Shown here one piece after another: positions 1 to 8,596 of a DNA stretch of 64,000 nucleotides; the stretch's first letter is position 1, and each line of letters opens with the position of its first letter. Source of the stretch: Streptomyces sp. NBC_01471. Its GTDB lineage: Bacteria > Actinomycetota > Actinomycetes > Streptomycetales > Streptomycetaceae. The DNA lies in contig NZ_CP109450.1 of assembly GCF_041438865.1 (NCBI RefSeq), positions 3,141,001 to 3,205,000 on the forward strand, read 5' to 3'. The notes under the pieces were generated by a model. It worked only from the letters and a program-made list of their open reading frames with translations, had not been told where the DNA came from and ran no database searches. A program made the translations under genes and the position numbers.

Positions 1-36
1 ATCGACGAAGCGCCCGGCGGGTGACCTCCGGGTGTT

Positions 37-936
37 TCAGCTGTCGGTGGCGCCGAGAAGGTCCATGTCCTCGGTGGTGAGGCGAAGCGTCCCGGCCGCC
101 ACGTTCTCCTCCAGGTGTGCGGGGTTGCCGGTCCCCGGGATCGCCAGGACGTGCCGTCCCTGGTGCAGCGTCCACGCCAGACGGACCTGGGCCGGGGACG
201 CGCCGTGGGCCTCGGCGACCTCGCGTACGGGCGCGCTCTCGCGGCCGTCGGCCGCCGCGCCCTCGTCCCTTCCCTCTCCGGCGATCGCGAAGAAGGGCAC
301 AAACGCGACGCCCTGCTCACCGCACTGCCGCAGCAGTTCGCTGTTCCTCCGGACGTCGAGGCTGAACCGGTTCTGGACACAGACCACCGGCGCGATGGCC
401 TGCGCCTCTGCCAGGTGCTTCGCGGTGACGTTGGATACGCCCAGGTGCCGGATCAGCCCGGCATCACGGAGTTCGGCGAGAGCACCGAAGTGCTCGGAGA
501 CCGAGTCCTCGGACATCCGGCGCAGGTTCACCACGTCGAGGTGGTCCCGGCCCAGCTGACGCAGGTTCTCCTCCACCTGGCCGCGCAACTGCCCGGGCGT
601 GGCCTCGTACCACTCGCCCGAGGGGTCCCGGCCGGGGCCGACCTTGGTGACGATGACCAGGTCCTCCGGGTACGGGGCCAGGGCCGTGTTGATCAGCTCG
701 TTGGCCGAACGGAGCCGTGAGAAGTAGAACGAAGCCGTGTCGATGTGATTGACGCCGAGCTCGACGGCGCGGCGGAGCACCTTGACCGACGTGTCACGGT
801 CGCCGGGTTCGCCGAGGTCGAACGCGGCGCTGCCGGTCAGGCGCATCGCTCCCAGACCGATCCGGTTCACACTCCGGTCGCCGAGTATCCAGGTACCGGC
901 GTCCGATGCGTCGGCTTTCGTCACGGTGTTTCTCAC
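37..936 (-). CDS. Aldo/keto reductase family oxidoreductase
   Basis: NAD(P)H-dependent oxidoreductase of the aldo/keto reductase TIM-barrel superfamily, predicted cytosolic, substrate unknown. The chain shows the family hallmarks: an early GLGAMRLTG strand, HIDTASFYF (catalytic Asp and Tyr), VIVTKVGPG (catalytic Lys), LGVSN and, near the end, IPGTGNPAHLEEN, the cofactor-phosphate region. The usual catalytic His position reads VNLRR instead, a change seen in some actinobacterial subfamilies, so the mechanism may be modified. I chose the GTG at 936 (299 residues) because GGGAGAG lies 7 bases upstream. An in-frame ATG at 1032 would overlap the neighbouring epimerase gene and add a tail unlike the family. 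It is probably co-transcribed with galE upstream. Confidence 0.85.
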   Translation of the reverse strand: MRNTVTKADASDAGTWILGDRSVNRIGLGAMRLTGSAAFDLGEPGDRDTSVKVLRRAVELGVNHIDTASFYFSRLRSANELINTALAPYPEDLVIVTKVGPGRDPSGEWYEATPGQLRGQVEENLRQLGRDHLDVVNLRRMSEDSVSEHFGALAELRDAGLIRHLGVSNVTAKHLAEAQAIAPVVCVQNRFSLDVRRNSELLRQCGEQGVAFVPFFAIAGEGRDEGAAADGRESAPVREVAEAHGASPAQVRLAWTLHQGRHVLAIPGTGNPAHLEENVAAGTLRLTTEDMDLLGATDS

Positions 937-1007
937 GTCTCTGCTCTCCCGGGTCGCCCGTCGATCCCCGATACCGGATCCCGCCACTGCACAGACTTCA
1001 TCCTTCA

Positions 1008-2012
1008 TCAACCGGCCAGCTGAGCAGCCCACTTCTCGCGCCAGGCCAGAGAGTCGCGTACGCCTTCCGCCGTGCTCTTCCGGGCGCTCCAGCCGAGGAG
1101 TTCGCCCGCGCGGTCGCCCGCGGTGTAGCAGCCGATCACGTCCCCGGGGCGCCGGTCCGCCTCGCGGACGTCGAGGGTCGCGCCCACGACCTCCTCGAAG
1201 GCCGTGACGAGTTCACGCACGGTGGTGCCCTGTCCCGTGCCGACGTTGATGACCCGGTACCGGTCGTCGGCCGCCGGCTTGACGACCTCGTCGAAACGCG
1301 TGAGCGCCGCGACGTGCGCACGGGCGAGATCCCAGACATGGATGTAGTCACGGATGCCGCTGCCGTCGCGGGTCGCCCAGTCCACTCCGGTGATGGTGAA
1401 CGGAGTTCCCTCGGTGTACGCCTCGATGAGCTTGCCCAGCGCGTGGGTCGGATTCAGGTCCTGCAACCCCGTACGCAGCTGGGGGTCGGCCCCGATCGGG
1501 TTGAAGTAGCGCAGTGCGATCACGCGGACCGGAGCCGCCACGGTCCAGTCCTGGAGCACCTGCTCCATCATCTGCTTGGTACGGGCGTAGGGACTCGCGG
1601 CGGCCACCGGGCAGGTCTCGTCCGCGCGGGCGTCGGCGGTGGGCGCGTAGATGGAGGCGGAGCTGCTGAAGACGACGCGCTCGCACCCGTTGCGCTGGAG
1701 GGACTCCAGGAGGTCGACGGTCTTGGCGACGTTCTCCCGGTAGTAGTGCAGCGGCCGGTCGACGGACTCGGGCACCACGATCCTGGCCGCGCAGTGCAGC
1801 GTCGCGTCGATGTCGGGGTGCTCGGCGAACACCTGGTCCAGCAGCGCCTGGTCGGCGATGTCGCCCGGGTAGAAAACACGGTCGCGGACGAACTCTCTCC
1901 GCCCCTTGGAGAGATCGTCGAGGATGACCGGGGTGATCCCCTGATCGATGAGGGCGGAAGCGACGGTACTGCCGATGAATCCGGCGCCGCCGGTGATCAG
2001 AATCTTGGTCAT
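1008..2012 (-). CDS. galE: UDP-glucose 4-epimerase / NAD-dependent sugar epimerase
   Basis: Extended short-chain dehydrogenase of 334 residues that would interconvert UDP-glucose and UDP-galactose (Leloir pathway and cell-wall sugar supply). The N-terminal Rossmann motif GGAGFIG is at residues 8-14, the active-site serine run SSSASIY begins near 116, and the catalytic pair is Tyr142/Lys146 in SPYARTK. ALRYFNPIGA and the YRVINVGTG block are typical of GalE. The length matches the family. It lies upstream of the aldo/keto reductase on the same strand with a 71-base gap, so they may form a two-gene operon. The 276 bases between it and the divergent plus-strand Esx-like gene should hold both promoters. 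Substrate specificity (Glc/Gal versus GlcNAc/GalNAc) cannot be read from sequence. Confidence 0.92.
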   Translation of the reverse strand: MTKILITGGAGFIGSTVASALIDQGITPVILDDLSKGRREFVRDRVFYPGDIADQALLDQVFAEHPDIDATLHCAARIVVPESVDRPLHYYRENVAKTVDLLESLQRNGCERVVFSSSASIYAPTADARADETCPVAAASPYARTKQMMEQVLQDWTVAAPVRVIALRYFNPIGADPQLRTGLQDLNPTHALGKLIEAYTEGTPFTITGVDWATRDGSGIRDYIHVWDLARAHVAALTRFDEVVKPAADDRYRVINVGTGQGTTVRELVTAFEEVVGATLDVREADRRPGDVIGCYTAGDRAGELLGWSARKSTAEGVRDSLAWREKWAAQLAG

Positions 2013-2288
2013 GCGCAGGATTCTCCCTCAGGCCCGCCCCGGCCGCCGGTCCCCGGCCCTCGTCTGCCGGTCCGGCAGCCACGGCGGCGGCCGGACAGCG
2101 GCGGCCCCCGGAGCTGGTGGGCCGAAGAGGCCCGCCGACTGCTCGTTGCCCCCTGGATGGCGCCTTTGCTTTCCGTTGGTTGCTGGCGCGAAAACCGATG
2201 GAGGACATTATGCGTGGCCGCTCCTGGGCGAATGCGCCGGACGAGGCAGAGGGGACGGCTTGTCGGGAGCACGAATACGGGGGTCGGA

Positions 2289-2603
2289 GTGGCGGATCAC
2301 ATAGCGGTGTCCACATCGGAACTGCGGGAAATCAGCCGGTCGGTCGCAAAGCTGAAATCGCACTTCGAGGGCGCCAAGGACCTGGTCGACTCCTACGACG
2401 CGGAGATGGGATCGGGTGACGTGGCGGACGCCCTCGACGACTTCGCGGACGACTGGAAGAAGAAGCGCAAGCAGCTCTGCGACGGCCTGGAGTTCCTCGG
2501 CAAGACCGCCGGCTCGGCGGCCACGGCATACGACGGCCTCGACCAGCACCTCGCCCAGGCCCTGCTGAAGTCCGAGCCGAAGAAGAGCGGCGAGGGCAAG
2601 TGA
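2289..2603 (+). CDS. Small Esx/WXG100-like helical protein, partner of the next gene
   Basis: A 104-residue, highly charged, helix-rich protein with no signal peptide, resembling the small partner of actinobacterial T7SS substrate pairs. A central motif DDFADDWKKKRKQL (around residues 48-61) is echoed by HDFADEWGYGVKQL in the protein at 24548, and all three small proteins of this kind in the window end with a short Lys-rich tail. The stop overlaps the start of the WXG-like protein at 2600 (GTGA), so they are probably translated together and may form a heterodimer. I chose GTG 2289 because GGGGG lies 5 bases upstream; ATG 2232 is an in-frame alternative adding 19 residues. Export by T7SS is inferred from family resemblance. 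Confidence 0.7.
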   Translation: MADHIAVSTSELREISRSVAKLKSHFEGAKDLVDSYDAEMGSGDVADALDDFADDWKKKRKQLCDGLEFLGKTAGSAATAYDGLDQHLAQALLKSEPKKSGEGK

Positions 2604-4012
2604 GCGACGACTTCTCAGGCGTCGACTGGCAGACGGCCCGCTACGACGACAAGGAATTCACCCCGGGCGACCCCTACGAGGTGGCCCGGCTCGGCAAGCG
2701 CATCTCCGACACGGCCGCCCTGATCCAGGACCAGGCCACCAAGCTGCACAACCTGGTCGACGGCAACGGCTGGGACTCCGACGCCGGGCGTGAGTTCACG
2801 AAGAAGACCGCGGAAACCGTCGGACTGCTCACCACGTCGCACCAGCGCTACGCGGCCGCCGCCGGGGCCCTCGGCTCCTCGGTGGGCCCCGAACCCGCCT
2901 CCGACGAGGTACGGGAGAACTGGGCCACCGCCCTCAACCACGCGCAGACGCTGGTCCGTACGGCACTCGGGAAGGCCAAGTCCGCCGACGCGGCCGGCAG
3001 CCACTGCCAGAAGCAGATCGACCACCATCCCGGCCACGACGGCCATCCCGACAAGCAGAAGCTGCACAAACAGAAGGAGTCGGCCGACTCGGACCTGGAG
3101 GGCGCCAAGACGGACCTCCGGCACGCGCTGTCCTACCGGGACACCCAGGCCGGTTACGCCAAGTCGGCCATCCACGACGCCGTCGACCACGACGGGCTGA
3201 AGGACCCCAAGCACCACTGGTGGGACAGCGTGGAGGACTGGATCGCGAAGATCGGGCACTGGGCGGGGGTGGCAGCGGCCCTCCTCGGTGTGCTGGCCCT
3301 CGTGCTGAGCTGGGTGCCGGTACTCGGTGAGGTTCTCGCGGCGCTGGCTCTGATCGCATCGGTGGTCGCCCTGGTCTGCGACACCGTGTCGGCCCTCGAC
3401 GGCAAGGGCACCTGGCTGGACGTCGCCATCGACGCGATCGGCGTGCTGTCGTTCGGCGCCGGCCGGCTGCTCGGCACCGCGGCGAAGGAGGCATCCGTGG
3501 CCGCACGGGGGTCTGCCGCCGTCAAGGACGTGCAGCTGGCACGGGACATCGGGCTGAATCCAGCGGCTGCCCGTGGACTCGGCGAAGCACTCAACGGGGT
3601 CAAACCCGGCCAGATCGGCAAGGCGCTCGCCGAGGGGCCCGCCGAACTCCTGCCGCGGATGCGTTCCGTGGTCAAGGAGTCCCTGAACGCCAAGGCCTAC
3701 GTCAACGACATCAGGATCGCCGCGGGGAAGCTGCCCGGCGAGGAAAGCCTGGTCACCGAGGGCGCCCCCAAGCTCGCGCAGATCGCGGGCTCCTCGTTCA
3801 AGAGCATGGCGGGTTACGGCAAGGGCCTTTTCATCGGCAGTCAGACGCTGCCGCTAGCGGCCGGCTGGTCGAACCTGGCACCGGTCAGCGACGGGGAGTC
3901 GTGGCTCACCGGGCCGGACGGTCTGGGCAGGGTGAAGGAGATCCCGGGGCTGGGGGCCGGCGGCATACCGTTCTACAACTGGCGCTGGAGCACGCCCGGG
4001 GACGACGGCTGA
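2600..4012 (+). CDS. WXG-like T7SS-associated protein with central hydrophobic segments
   Basis: A 470-residue protein starting at a GTG that overlaps the previous stop. The first 100 residues are helical, with a WXG-like turn written GNGWDSDAG (Trp58), in the arrangement of LXG/WXG substrate heads. A His/Lys-rich charged linker follows (about 130-200), then two adjacent Gly/Ala/Leu/Val-rich hydrophobic stretches (about 215-265), and a C-terminal half without a recognisable enzyme domain. The same plan, including WLDVAIDAIGVLSFGAG after the hydrophobic pair, recurs in the protein at 24852 (SWMTLGTDAIGLLPGIGAFG), so the two are paralogues. It could be a pore-forming or membrane-inserting secreted effector, or a scaffold. 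No catalytic motif is visible and function is unknown. Confidence 0.7.
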   Translation: MSDDFSGVDWQTARYDDKEFTPGDPYEVARLGKRISDTAALIQDQATKLHNLVDGNGWDSDAGREFTKKTAETVGLLTTSHQRYAAAAGALGSSVGPEPASDEVRENWATALNHAQTLVRTALGKAKSADAAGSHCQKQIDHHPGHDGHPDKQKLHKQKESADSDLEGAKTDLRHALSYRDTQAGYAKSAIHDAVDHDGLKDPKHHWWDSVEDWIAKIGHWAGVAAALLGVLALVLSWVPVLGEVLAALALIASVVALVCDTVSALDGKGTWLDVAIDAIGVLSFGAGRLLGTAAKEASVAARGSAAVKDVQLARDIGLNPAAARGLGEALNGVKPGQIGKALAEGPAELLPRMRSVVKESLNAKAYVNDIRIAAGKLPGEESLVTEGAPKLAQIAGSSFKSMAGYGKGLFIGSQTLPLAAGWSNLAPVSDGESWLTGPDGLGRVKEIPGLGAGGIPFYNWRWSTPGDDG

Positions 4013-4050
4013 CCCGGCCGGCTGCGGAACACCGCAGAGCAGGATCACAG

Positions 4051-4084
4051 AAGCAAGGAAAGCCAGGAAGCAAGGAAGCAAGGA
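4051..4084 (+). repeat. Short AAGCAAGGA direct repeats spanning a ribosome binding site
   Basis: The nonamer AAGCAAGGA occurs at 4051-4059, 4068-4076 and 4076-4084, the last two overlapping by one base with an 8-base period. The last copy supplies the AAGGA that precedes the GTG start at 4089. Copy-number slippage here would change the number of Shine-Dalgarno-like sequences ahead of the membrane-protein gene. Confidence 0.6.
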
Positions 4085-4088
4085 CAAC

Positions 4089-4910
4089 GTGGCGAGTGAG
4101 GACGAGCGGACCGTCGACGATCTGTTCGCGGAGCTGCCGGAGGACGGGCGGCGGACGCTGGAAGAGATCGGCATGGGGCTGCCGGAACTGCGCCGTATCG
4201 CCGATGGCGAGGGCGGCATGCGGAGAGTGCGCGGCGTCCTGTCCGAGTTCACCGCCGGGGCTGATCCACGACGTCCCGGTGACGACGAGGGGCCGGCCCG
4301 GCGGACCGCTGTGTGGCCGTGGATGCGGCTGCTCCTCGCTGCCGTCGCCGGATGCGTCGTGTGCGAGCTGTCCACCCTCGTGCTCGGCAGCGGCCTCTCC
4401 CTGCTGGTGGGGGTCCTCTGCGGAGTGGGCGTCATCTTCGCGGCACTCGGGACCCGGGTGTCGCACGGGGGCCTGGTCCTGCGGTGGCTCACAGTGGCGG
4501 CGTACTTCGTCCTGATCTTCGTCGCCTCCCACACCAGCCAGGAGTGGTATCTGCAGCTGCGCGGAGTGGAGCAGACGGCCACCATCACCGCCCCGAGCCA
4601 CCAGTGGGCCCACGGGACTCGCCAGACCCACTGCCGAGTCAGGTTGCGGGACGGTTCCGTACACCAGGTGTTCCACAACAGGGAGGACTGCGCTGACCGG
4701 GTAGGCGCCAAAAGCACTGCCGTGGTCGACCCGTCCGGCCACTACCTCCCCTTCCTCGGCTCGAAGTCCGACATCGGCGACACCGCCGAAACCGCTGTGT
4801 CCCTGGGAGCCGCTGCTGTACTGCTGCTGGCCCCGGCCGGCGCCGCCGTCATCGGCCGGGCGCGGCCACGGCGGAACAGCGGCGATCGAGCGAGGGGAAC
4901 GACGACGTGA
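4089..4910 (+). CDS. Unknown multi-pass membrane protein in T7SS-associated operon
   Basis: A 273-residue protein I do not recognise. The first 75 residues are acidic and soluble-looking. They are followed by three closely spaced hydrophobic helices (about 78-98, 100-118 and 128-148, the last including WLTVAAYFVLIFVA), a loop domain of about 85 residues with two cysteines (HCRVRLRDG and HNREDCADR) that could form a disulfide if outside, and a final hydrophobic helix near 235-255. It starts at GTG 4089 after AAGGA. Its stop overlaps the next gene's GTG by four bases, placing it in one transcription unit with the WXG-like pair before it and the LPxGPAV genes after it. A role as membrane accessory or immunity-type protein for the preceding effector is possible but unproven. 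Confidence 0.65.
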   Translation: MASEDERTVDDLFAELPEDGRRTLEEIGMGLPELRRIADGEGGMRRVRGVLSEFTAGADPRRPGDDEGPARRTAVWPWMRLLLAAVAGCVVCELSTLVLGSGLSLLVGVLCGVGVIFAALGTRVSHGGLVLRWLTVAAYFVLIFVASHTSQEWYLQLRGVEQTATITAPSHQWAHGTRQTHCRVRLRDGSVHQVFHNREDCADRVGAKSTAVVDPSGHYLPFLGSKSDIGDTAETAVSLGAAAVLLLAPAGAAVIGRARPRRNSGDRARGTTT

Positions 4911-5557
4911 CCACATCTCCCACATCTCCCGGATCAGGCAGCACATCCGACACGGTCCGCACGGCCACCACACCCCCGTCCGACTACCGCATAGCCGTCC
5001 CCGAAGGCTGGGAACGCATCGTCCTCGACCCCGACCGCTGGACCCACCGCATCGACAAGCTGGTCAACCGCGGGCTGCGCCGGACGAAGGCCACCCCGCA
5101 GTTGAAGGCCGCGCTCGCGGACCGGCTCCGGGAGCAGGCCGAGGCCGCGCACGCGAACGGCGGCGTGGAGATGTACGTCGTCAACCAGATCATCGGCCAG
5201 GTGCCGGTGTCCGCCGGCCTGGTCGTCACCGTCCTGCGGCCGCCGCCGGGCACGGCGGCCGGAGGCCTGTCCGACATCGCCCTGTCCCTGGGGGCCCGCG
5301 GCGCCGACGTCACCATGGCCGACCTGCCCGCGGGGCCGGCCGTGCGCCATCTCCACCGTCAACACCCCGTGGCCGACGACCCGGACGGCAACACGCTGCC
5401 CCTCACCCACCTGGACCTCTACCTCGCCGTGCCGAACAGCGAGCAGCGCCTGCTGCTCTCGTTCTCCACCCCGGTTCCGACGTCGATGGAGCCGCTGGCG
5501 GACGCGCTGGTGACACTCTTCGACTCGATCGCCCGCACTCTGCAATGGATGGCCTGA
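4907..5557 (+). CDS. Unknown protein of an LPxGPAV-motif family (T7SS neighbourhood)
   Basis: A 216-residue protein without signal peptide or membrane helix. It shares with the genes at 5557 and 27022 an overall plan: an N-terminal lead with a PEG-type turn, a central region ending in the motif LPAGPAVR (here ADLPAGPAVRHLH), a following segment in which a membrane-free beta-rich chain reads LTHLDLYLAVP and LLLSFSTPV, and a C-terminal helix. The start GTG overlaps the upstream membrane-protein stop, and the stop abuts the next start (TGATG), so three genes are translationally coupled. The family's function is unknown to me. Constant association with WXG-protein genes suggests a cytoplasmic chaperone or adaptor, but that is inference. 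Confidence 0.65.
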   Translation: MTTSPTSPGSGSTSDTVRTATTPPSDYRIAVPEGWERIVLDPDRWTHRIDKLVNRGLRRTKATPQLKAALADRLREQAEAAHANGGVEMYVVNQIIGQVPVSAGLVVTVLRPPPGTAAGGLSDIALSLGARGADVTMADLPAGPAVRHLHRQHPVADDPDGNTLPLTHLDLYLAVPNSEQRLLLSFSTPVPTSMEPLADALVTLFDSIARTLQWMA

Positions 5558-6162
5558 TGCCCGAGTACTCCGCGTCCACGGTACGCATGCAGGCGCCGGA
5601 CGACGCCGTCTCCCTTCCGGTACGCGAACTGGTCGACCTGGACGCATGGGCCGCTGACGCAGCCCGGCTGCGCGTGGGCCCCGAAGGCGACGGACGACTG
5701 ATCGAGGCGCTCGCCGCCGAACTGCGTGCGGCTGCCCTGGACTCGCGCGGTCGCGGGCCGGTCACCGCGCTCTCGTACGTCCCCACGCCGCAGTTGGGGG
5801 AGCTGGCCCGCATCGAGTTGTCGGCGCTGGTCGCCGACGAGACGTACCCCACGGTGACCGTCGATCTGCTCCACCGCTACCTGGCTGCTCCGACGGACAT
5901 CTCGCTCCGGCCACCCGAGGCCGAGCTGCGGGCACTCCCCGCCGGGCCCGCGGTCCGGGTGCGGCACGCGTACGTCCAGGACGCCGACCGGGACGGGACG
6001 GGCACCGTCATGGAGACCTGCGCCTACGGCATCTGCCCGGACGAGAAGTGGGGCCTCGTGCTGCTCACTTCGTGGCGGGCCCTCGCGCACACCGACGCCC
6101 TGTGCACGCTGACGGACAGCCTCGCGCAGACGGTCACCGTGGCCTCCGCGTCGGCACACTGA
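5557..6162 (+). CDS. Second LPxGPAV-family protein
   Basis: A 201-residue protein from an ATG that shares one base with the preceding stop (TGATG). An upstream in-frame ATG at 5545 lies inside the preceding gene and is less likely. The chain contains ALPAGPAVRVRH near residue 127 and a C-terminal half with WGLVLLTSWRALAH, matching the plan of its upstream neighbour and of the protein at 27022. No signal peptide, membrane helix or catalytic motif is visible. It is the last gene of the first T7SS-associated operon; about 250 bases without a gene follow before the lipoprotein gene. Confidence 0.63.
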   Translation: MPEYSASTVRMQAPDDAVSLPVRELVDLDAWAADAARLRVGPEGDGRLIEALAAELRAAALDSRGRGPVTALSYVPTPQLGELARIELSALVADETYPTVTVDLLHRYLAAPTDISLRPPEAELRALPAGPAVRVRHAYVQDADRDGTGTVMETCAYGICPDEKWGLVLLTSWRALAHTDALCTLTDSLAQTVTVASASAH

Positions 6163-6414
6163 ACCCGCACGCACGGCCGCAGGCACCGGCTCCTGGATCC
6201 ACCACCGCATCACCGTGCACACGGCCGCCCGGGACACGCGCAACATGCGCGGTCGCGACTGATTTATCACGACCAGGTCACACCTGGCGCACATGGCACG
6301 GAATCCCCCGACGGTCCTCTGCTGCCCTTTACATGCGGCTGGTAGCTTCGAATGCCCTGCATGTTTGCAGTCCGGACTGCAGGCCTGCTGCCGAACAACC
6401 GGGGGAGAACACTC

Positions 6415-7071
6415 GTGGCCCGCCGCACTCCGACCATCGCCGCCGCACTCGCCGTCAGTGCGGCCCTGCTACTGACCGCATGTGGAGGCAGCAGCGACGA
6501 CGCTTCCAAGGACAAGATCAAGGGAGCGGACGAGGGGACCAAGAGCCCGTCCGCTTCGGCGTCCTCCTCGACGGCGAACGGCAGGCCGGATGTCAGCGTG
6601 CCGTCGGACCTCCACCTGAACTTCACCTTCGACAAGCCGGCCGACGCGGCAAAGGCAGCGGCGGTGGACGATGCCGAAAACTACATCCGCGCCCTGAAGC
6701 ACGGCATCGTCAAGCAGAACCCGAACGACCCTGCTTACCAGTTCTATTCCGGCCCGGTCGCCGCTCGCTATGCGAAGTCGCAGATCCAGGCATGGATGAA
6801 GGGCGGCTGGACACCCACCGGAACGGACCGGTACTTCGACGCCCAGGCTGATTCGATCGGTAAGTCGAAGTCCGTGCTCGTCACGTTCTGCCGCAACCAG
6901 ACCAAGTCGTACAGCAAGTCCGTGAAGACAGGAAAGATCAATTACGTAGGTGAGAGCCCGGACAGTTATCAGAAGTACAGCCTTCTGATGGCCCCGTCCA
7001 AGGCCGGCTCCAATGTGTGGAAGACCCAGCAGATCGAGGTACAGGGGCGGGTGAAGGAATGCCAAGGATGA
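6415..7071 (+). CDS. Secreted lipoprotein, module 1
   Basis: A 218-residue lipoprotein. A short n-region (ARRTP) and hydrophobic core end in the lipobox LTAC with the modified cysteine at residue 23, then a Gly/Ser/Asp linker and a Ser/Ala-rich spacer. The start is the GTG at 6415, preceded by GGGGGAG at 7 bases; the ATG at 6352 would put 21 extra residues ahead of the signal peptide. The mature part (DDAENYIRALKHGIVKQNP, PVAARYAKSQIQAWMKGG) is paralogous to the lipoprotein at 22729: both carry a DKI-x-GADEG block after the lipobox and a matched pair of cysteines. It overlaps the next gene by four bases and is the first gene of a four-gene module that is repeated at 22729-26102. Function unknown. 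Confidence 0.8.
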   Translation: MARRTPTIAAALAVSAALLLTACGGSSDDASKDKIKGADEGTKSPSASASSSTANGRPDVSVPSDLHLNFTFDKPADAAKAAAVDDAENYIRALKHGIVKQNPNDPAYQFYSGPVAARYAKSQIQAWMKGGWTPTGTDRYFDAQADSIGKSKSVLVTFCRNQTKSYSKSVKTGKINYVGESPDSYQKYSLLMAPSKAGSNVWKTQQIEVQGRVKECQG

Positions 7072-8150
7072 GGTCCATCACGACCATACGGCGGGCCTCC
7101 CTTGCGGGTGCCGCGATCTGGCTCGTGTGCTCCGTCGGCGTCGCTCACGCTACCGACACCCCGGGGGAGACCACGACTCCGCCCGCCGACAGCTCGCATG
7201 GGGGTGCAGGAAACGGAGCTGTGGAGGCCTCAGCCACTCACTCCCAGATCCGGATCACGTACAAACAGGGAGGCGGCGGCAGTGGCAAGAACGGCAACCT
7301 CTCCACCATCGACCCGAACTGGAAGCCTCCGGCCTGCTGGTACGAACCTGTATTCACACCTGAGGGTCTCAAGAACTTCGTGAAATCCTCGGGTGGCGAC
7401 GGAGACGTCGGCATCCATCAGTCCTGGTTCGGAACCGGCCTCTGGACAGATCATTACCGGGACGGGAAGCCCGAAGACAACATGGACGACGCGTGGACCT
7501 CCGCGCCAGGCTATAAGAACTACAACCAAGGGAAAAAGGGCTACTTCTGGCGGAGCGTAGCGCCGGACGCATCGGATCCCGACTCCTGGCAGTGCGGCCG
7601 CATCATGTTCTGGCAGCCGGCCGGTCAGGTCCCGAAGATTCCACACGCGCCCACGCCGAAGATGCTCGCCGAGTACGCCTACAACAAGGTCAAGGTCCCC
7701 GAGACCAAGATCGAGCTGAAGCCGCAGACCAAGTCCACCGTGAACCTGCCCACCTGGGTCTGGCTCGACAAGGGCACGTTCAAGGACGTCGTCGTCCGCG
7801 CCGAACTCCCCAACACCGGACTCTGGGCCGAGACGACCGCAAAACCCGTGAGCCTCCACCTCGACCCGGGCACCGACGACGCCGACACCTTCCCCGCCTC
7901 CGGCACCTGCGACTTCAACAAGGACGGCTCTATCGGCACGCCGTACAAGGCGGGCGACGCCAGCCAGAACCCGCCCTGCGGCATCAACTACCTCCACGCA
8001 ACCGACGGAAACCCGTACCAGCTCAAGGCATCCATCACCTGGAAGATCACCTGGAACGGCACCGGCGGCGCAGGTGGCGACCTGCCCGACGGAACCTTTC
8101 AGACCACCCAGGACATGAACGTCCAGGAAATCCAGACGATCAACCGCTGA
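7068..8150 (+). CDS. Secreted four-cysteine protein, module 1
   Basis: A 360-residue exported protein. A signal peptide of about 28 residues ends around GVAHA, followed by a Thr/Pro/Ser/Gly-rich stretch. The start is the ATG overlapping the lipoprotein stop (ATGA), with GAAGGA 9 bases upstream. Its body shares with the protein at 23379 the blocks WKPPACWY, VNLPTW-x-WLDK, PGT-x-DA, IGTPY-x2-GDA, PPCG, and the ITWKITW and EIQ-x-INR sequences at the C-terminus. Four body cysteines (CWY, WQC, GTC, PPCG) recur in the paralogue and could form two disulfides. The repeated WKITW/TTQD strands suggest a beta-rich fold. No known family recognised; the strict coupling to the lipoprotein suggests a joint role at the cell surface. 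Confidence 0.78.
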   Translation: MRSITTIRRASLAGAAIWLVCSVGVAHATDTPGETTTPPADSSHGGAGNGAVEASATHSQIRITYKQGGGGSGKNGNLSTIDPNWKPPACWYEPVFTPEGLKNFVKSSGGDGDVGIHQSWFGTGLWTDHYRDGKPEDNMDDAWTSAPGYKNYNQGKKGYFWRSVAPDASDPDSWQCGRIMFWQPAGQVPKIPHAPTPKMLAEYAYNKVKVPETKIELKPQTKSTVNLPTWVWLDKGTFKDVVVRAELPNTGLWAETTAKPVSLHLDPGTDDADTFPASGTCDFNKDGSIGTPYKAGDASQNPPCGINYLHATDGNPYQLKASITWKITWNGTGGAGGDLPDGTFQTTQDMNVQEIQTINR

Positions 8151-8279
8151 CAGCCCTCACCGCGACCTCGCCCCACCAGACTCGCCAGGCCCTTGGCGTA
8201 AGCCGTACCTACGCGAAAGTTCATCAGCGTATCGTTTTACTGTTGGCATGTACGCGGTTGTAAACGGGGGTGGGGTGCT

Positions 8280-8591
8280 GTGTCGGATTTGGCGAAGGAT
8301 GCTGTGTCGATGGCGAAGGCGGCGTCGGGGCTGCGTGGGGCGCGGCATCACACGGAGAAGCCGTTGCAGGATTTCACGGCGGCGTCGCATGATCTGTCGG
8401 CGTTGGGGGCGTTGGGGTCTTTGCTGAAGGCGACGGGTGATATCCGGGAGGGGATGCATACCCTGTCGGGTCTGACGGCGTCGTTGAATGAGGAGTGGGG
8501 TCAGGAGGCAAAGCTCCTGGGTGAGGTGTCGGATGCGTTTGATCTCCTCGATGTGCTGCTGAGTGCCGCTGCGCGTGCGAAGAAGGGCTGA
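8280..8591 (+). CDS. Small Esx-like partner of the RHS toxin
   Basis: A 103-residue helical protein without signal peptide, encoded directly before the WXG-RHS gene (5 bases apart). Like the small proteins at 2289 and 24548 it has a conserved tryptophan in its second half (SLNEEWGQEAKLL), then a heptad-like segment with paired Leu/Asp residues and a short basic tail (ARAKKG). The start is GTG 8280, preceded by G-rich sequence (TGGGGTG). Codons here use more G/T in third positions than the neighbours (GCG/TCG/GTG with GAT, GGT, CAT), giving it a slightly different composition. Probably the co-secreted or chaperone partner of the large protein that follows. Confidence 0.68.
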   Translation: MSDLAKDAVSMAKAASGLRGARHHTEKPLQDFTAASHDLSALGALGSLLKATGDIREGMHTLSGLTASLNEEWGQEAKLLGEVSDAFDLLDVLLSAAARAKKG

Positions 8592-8596
8592 GCGCG

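Noticed and set aside
906..2288. Long plus-strand frame opposite galE leading into the Esx-like gene
   Set aside because: It is antisense to galE, Arg/Val/Gly-rich and without a ribosome binding site; only its last 104 codons (from GTG 2289) look like a gene.
2210..2419. 69-codon frame from ATG 2210 after a strong GGAGG
   Set aside because: It runs into the small Esx-like gene in another frame and its composition changes there; the ribosome binding site may be coincidental, though a short upstream peptide cannot be ruled out.
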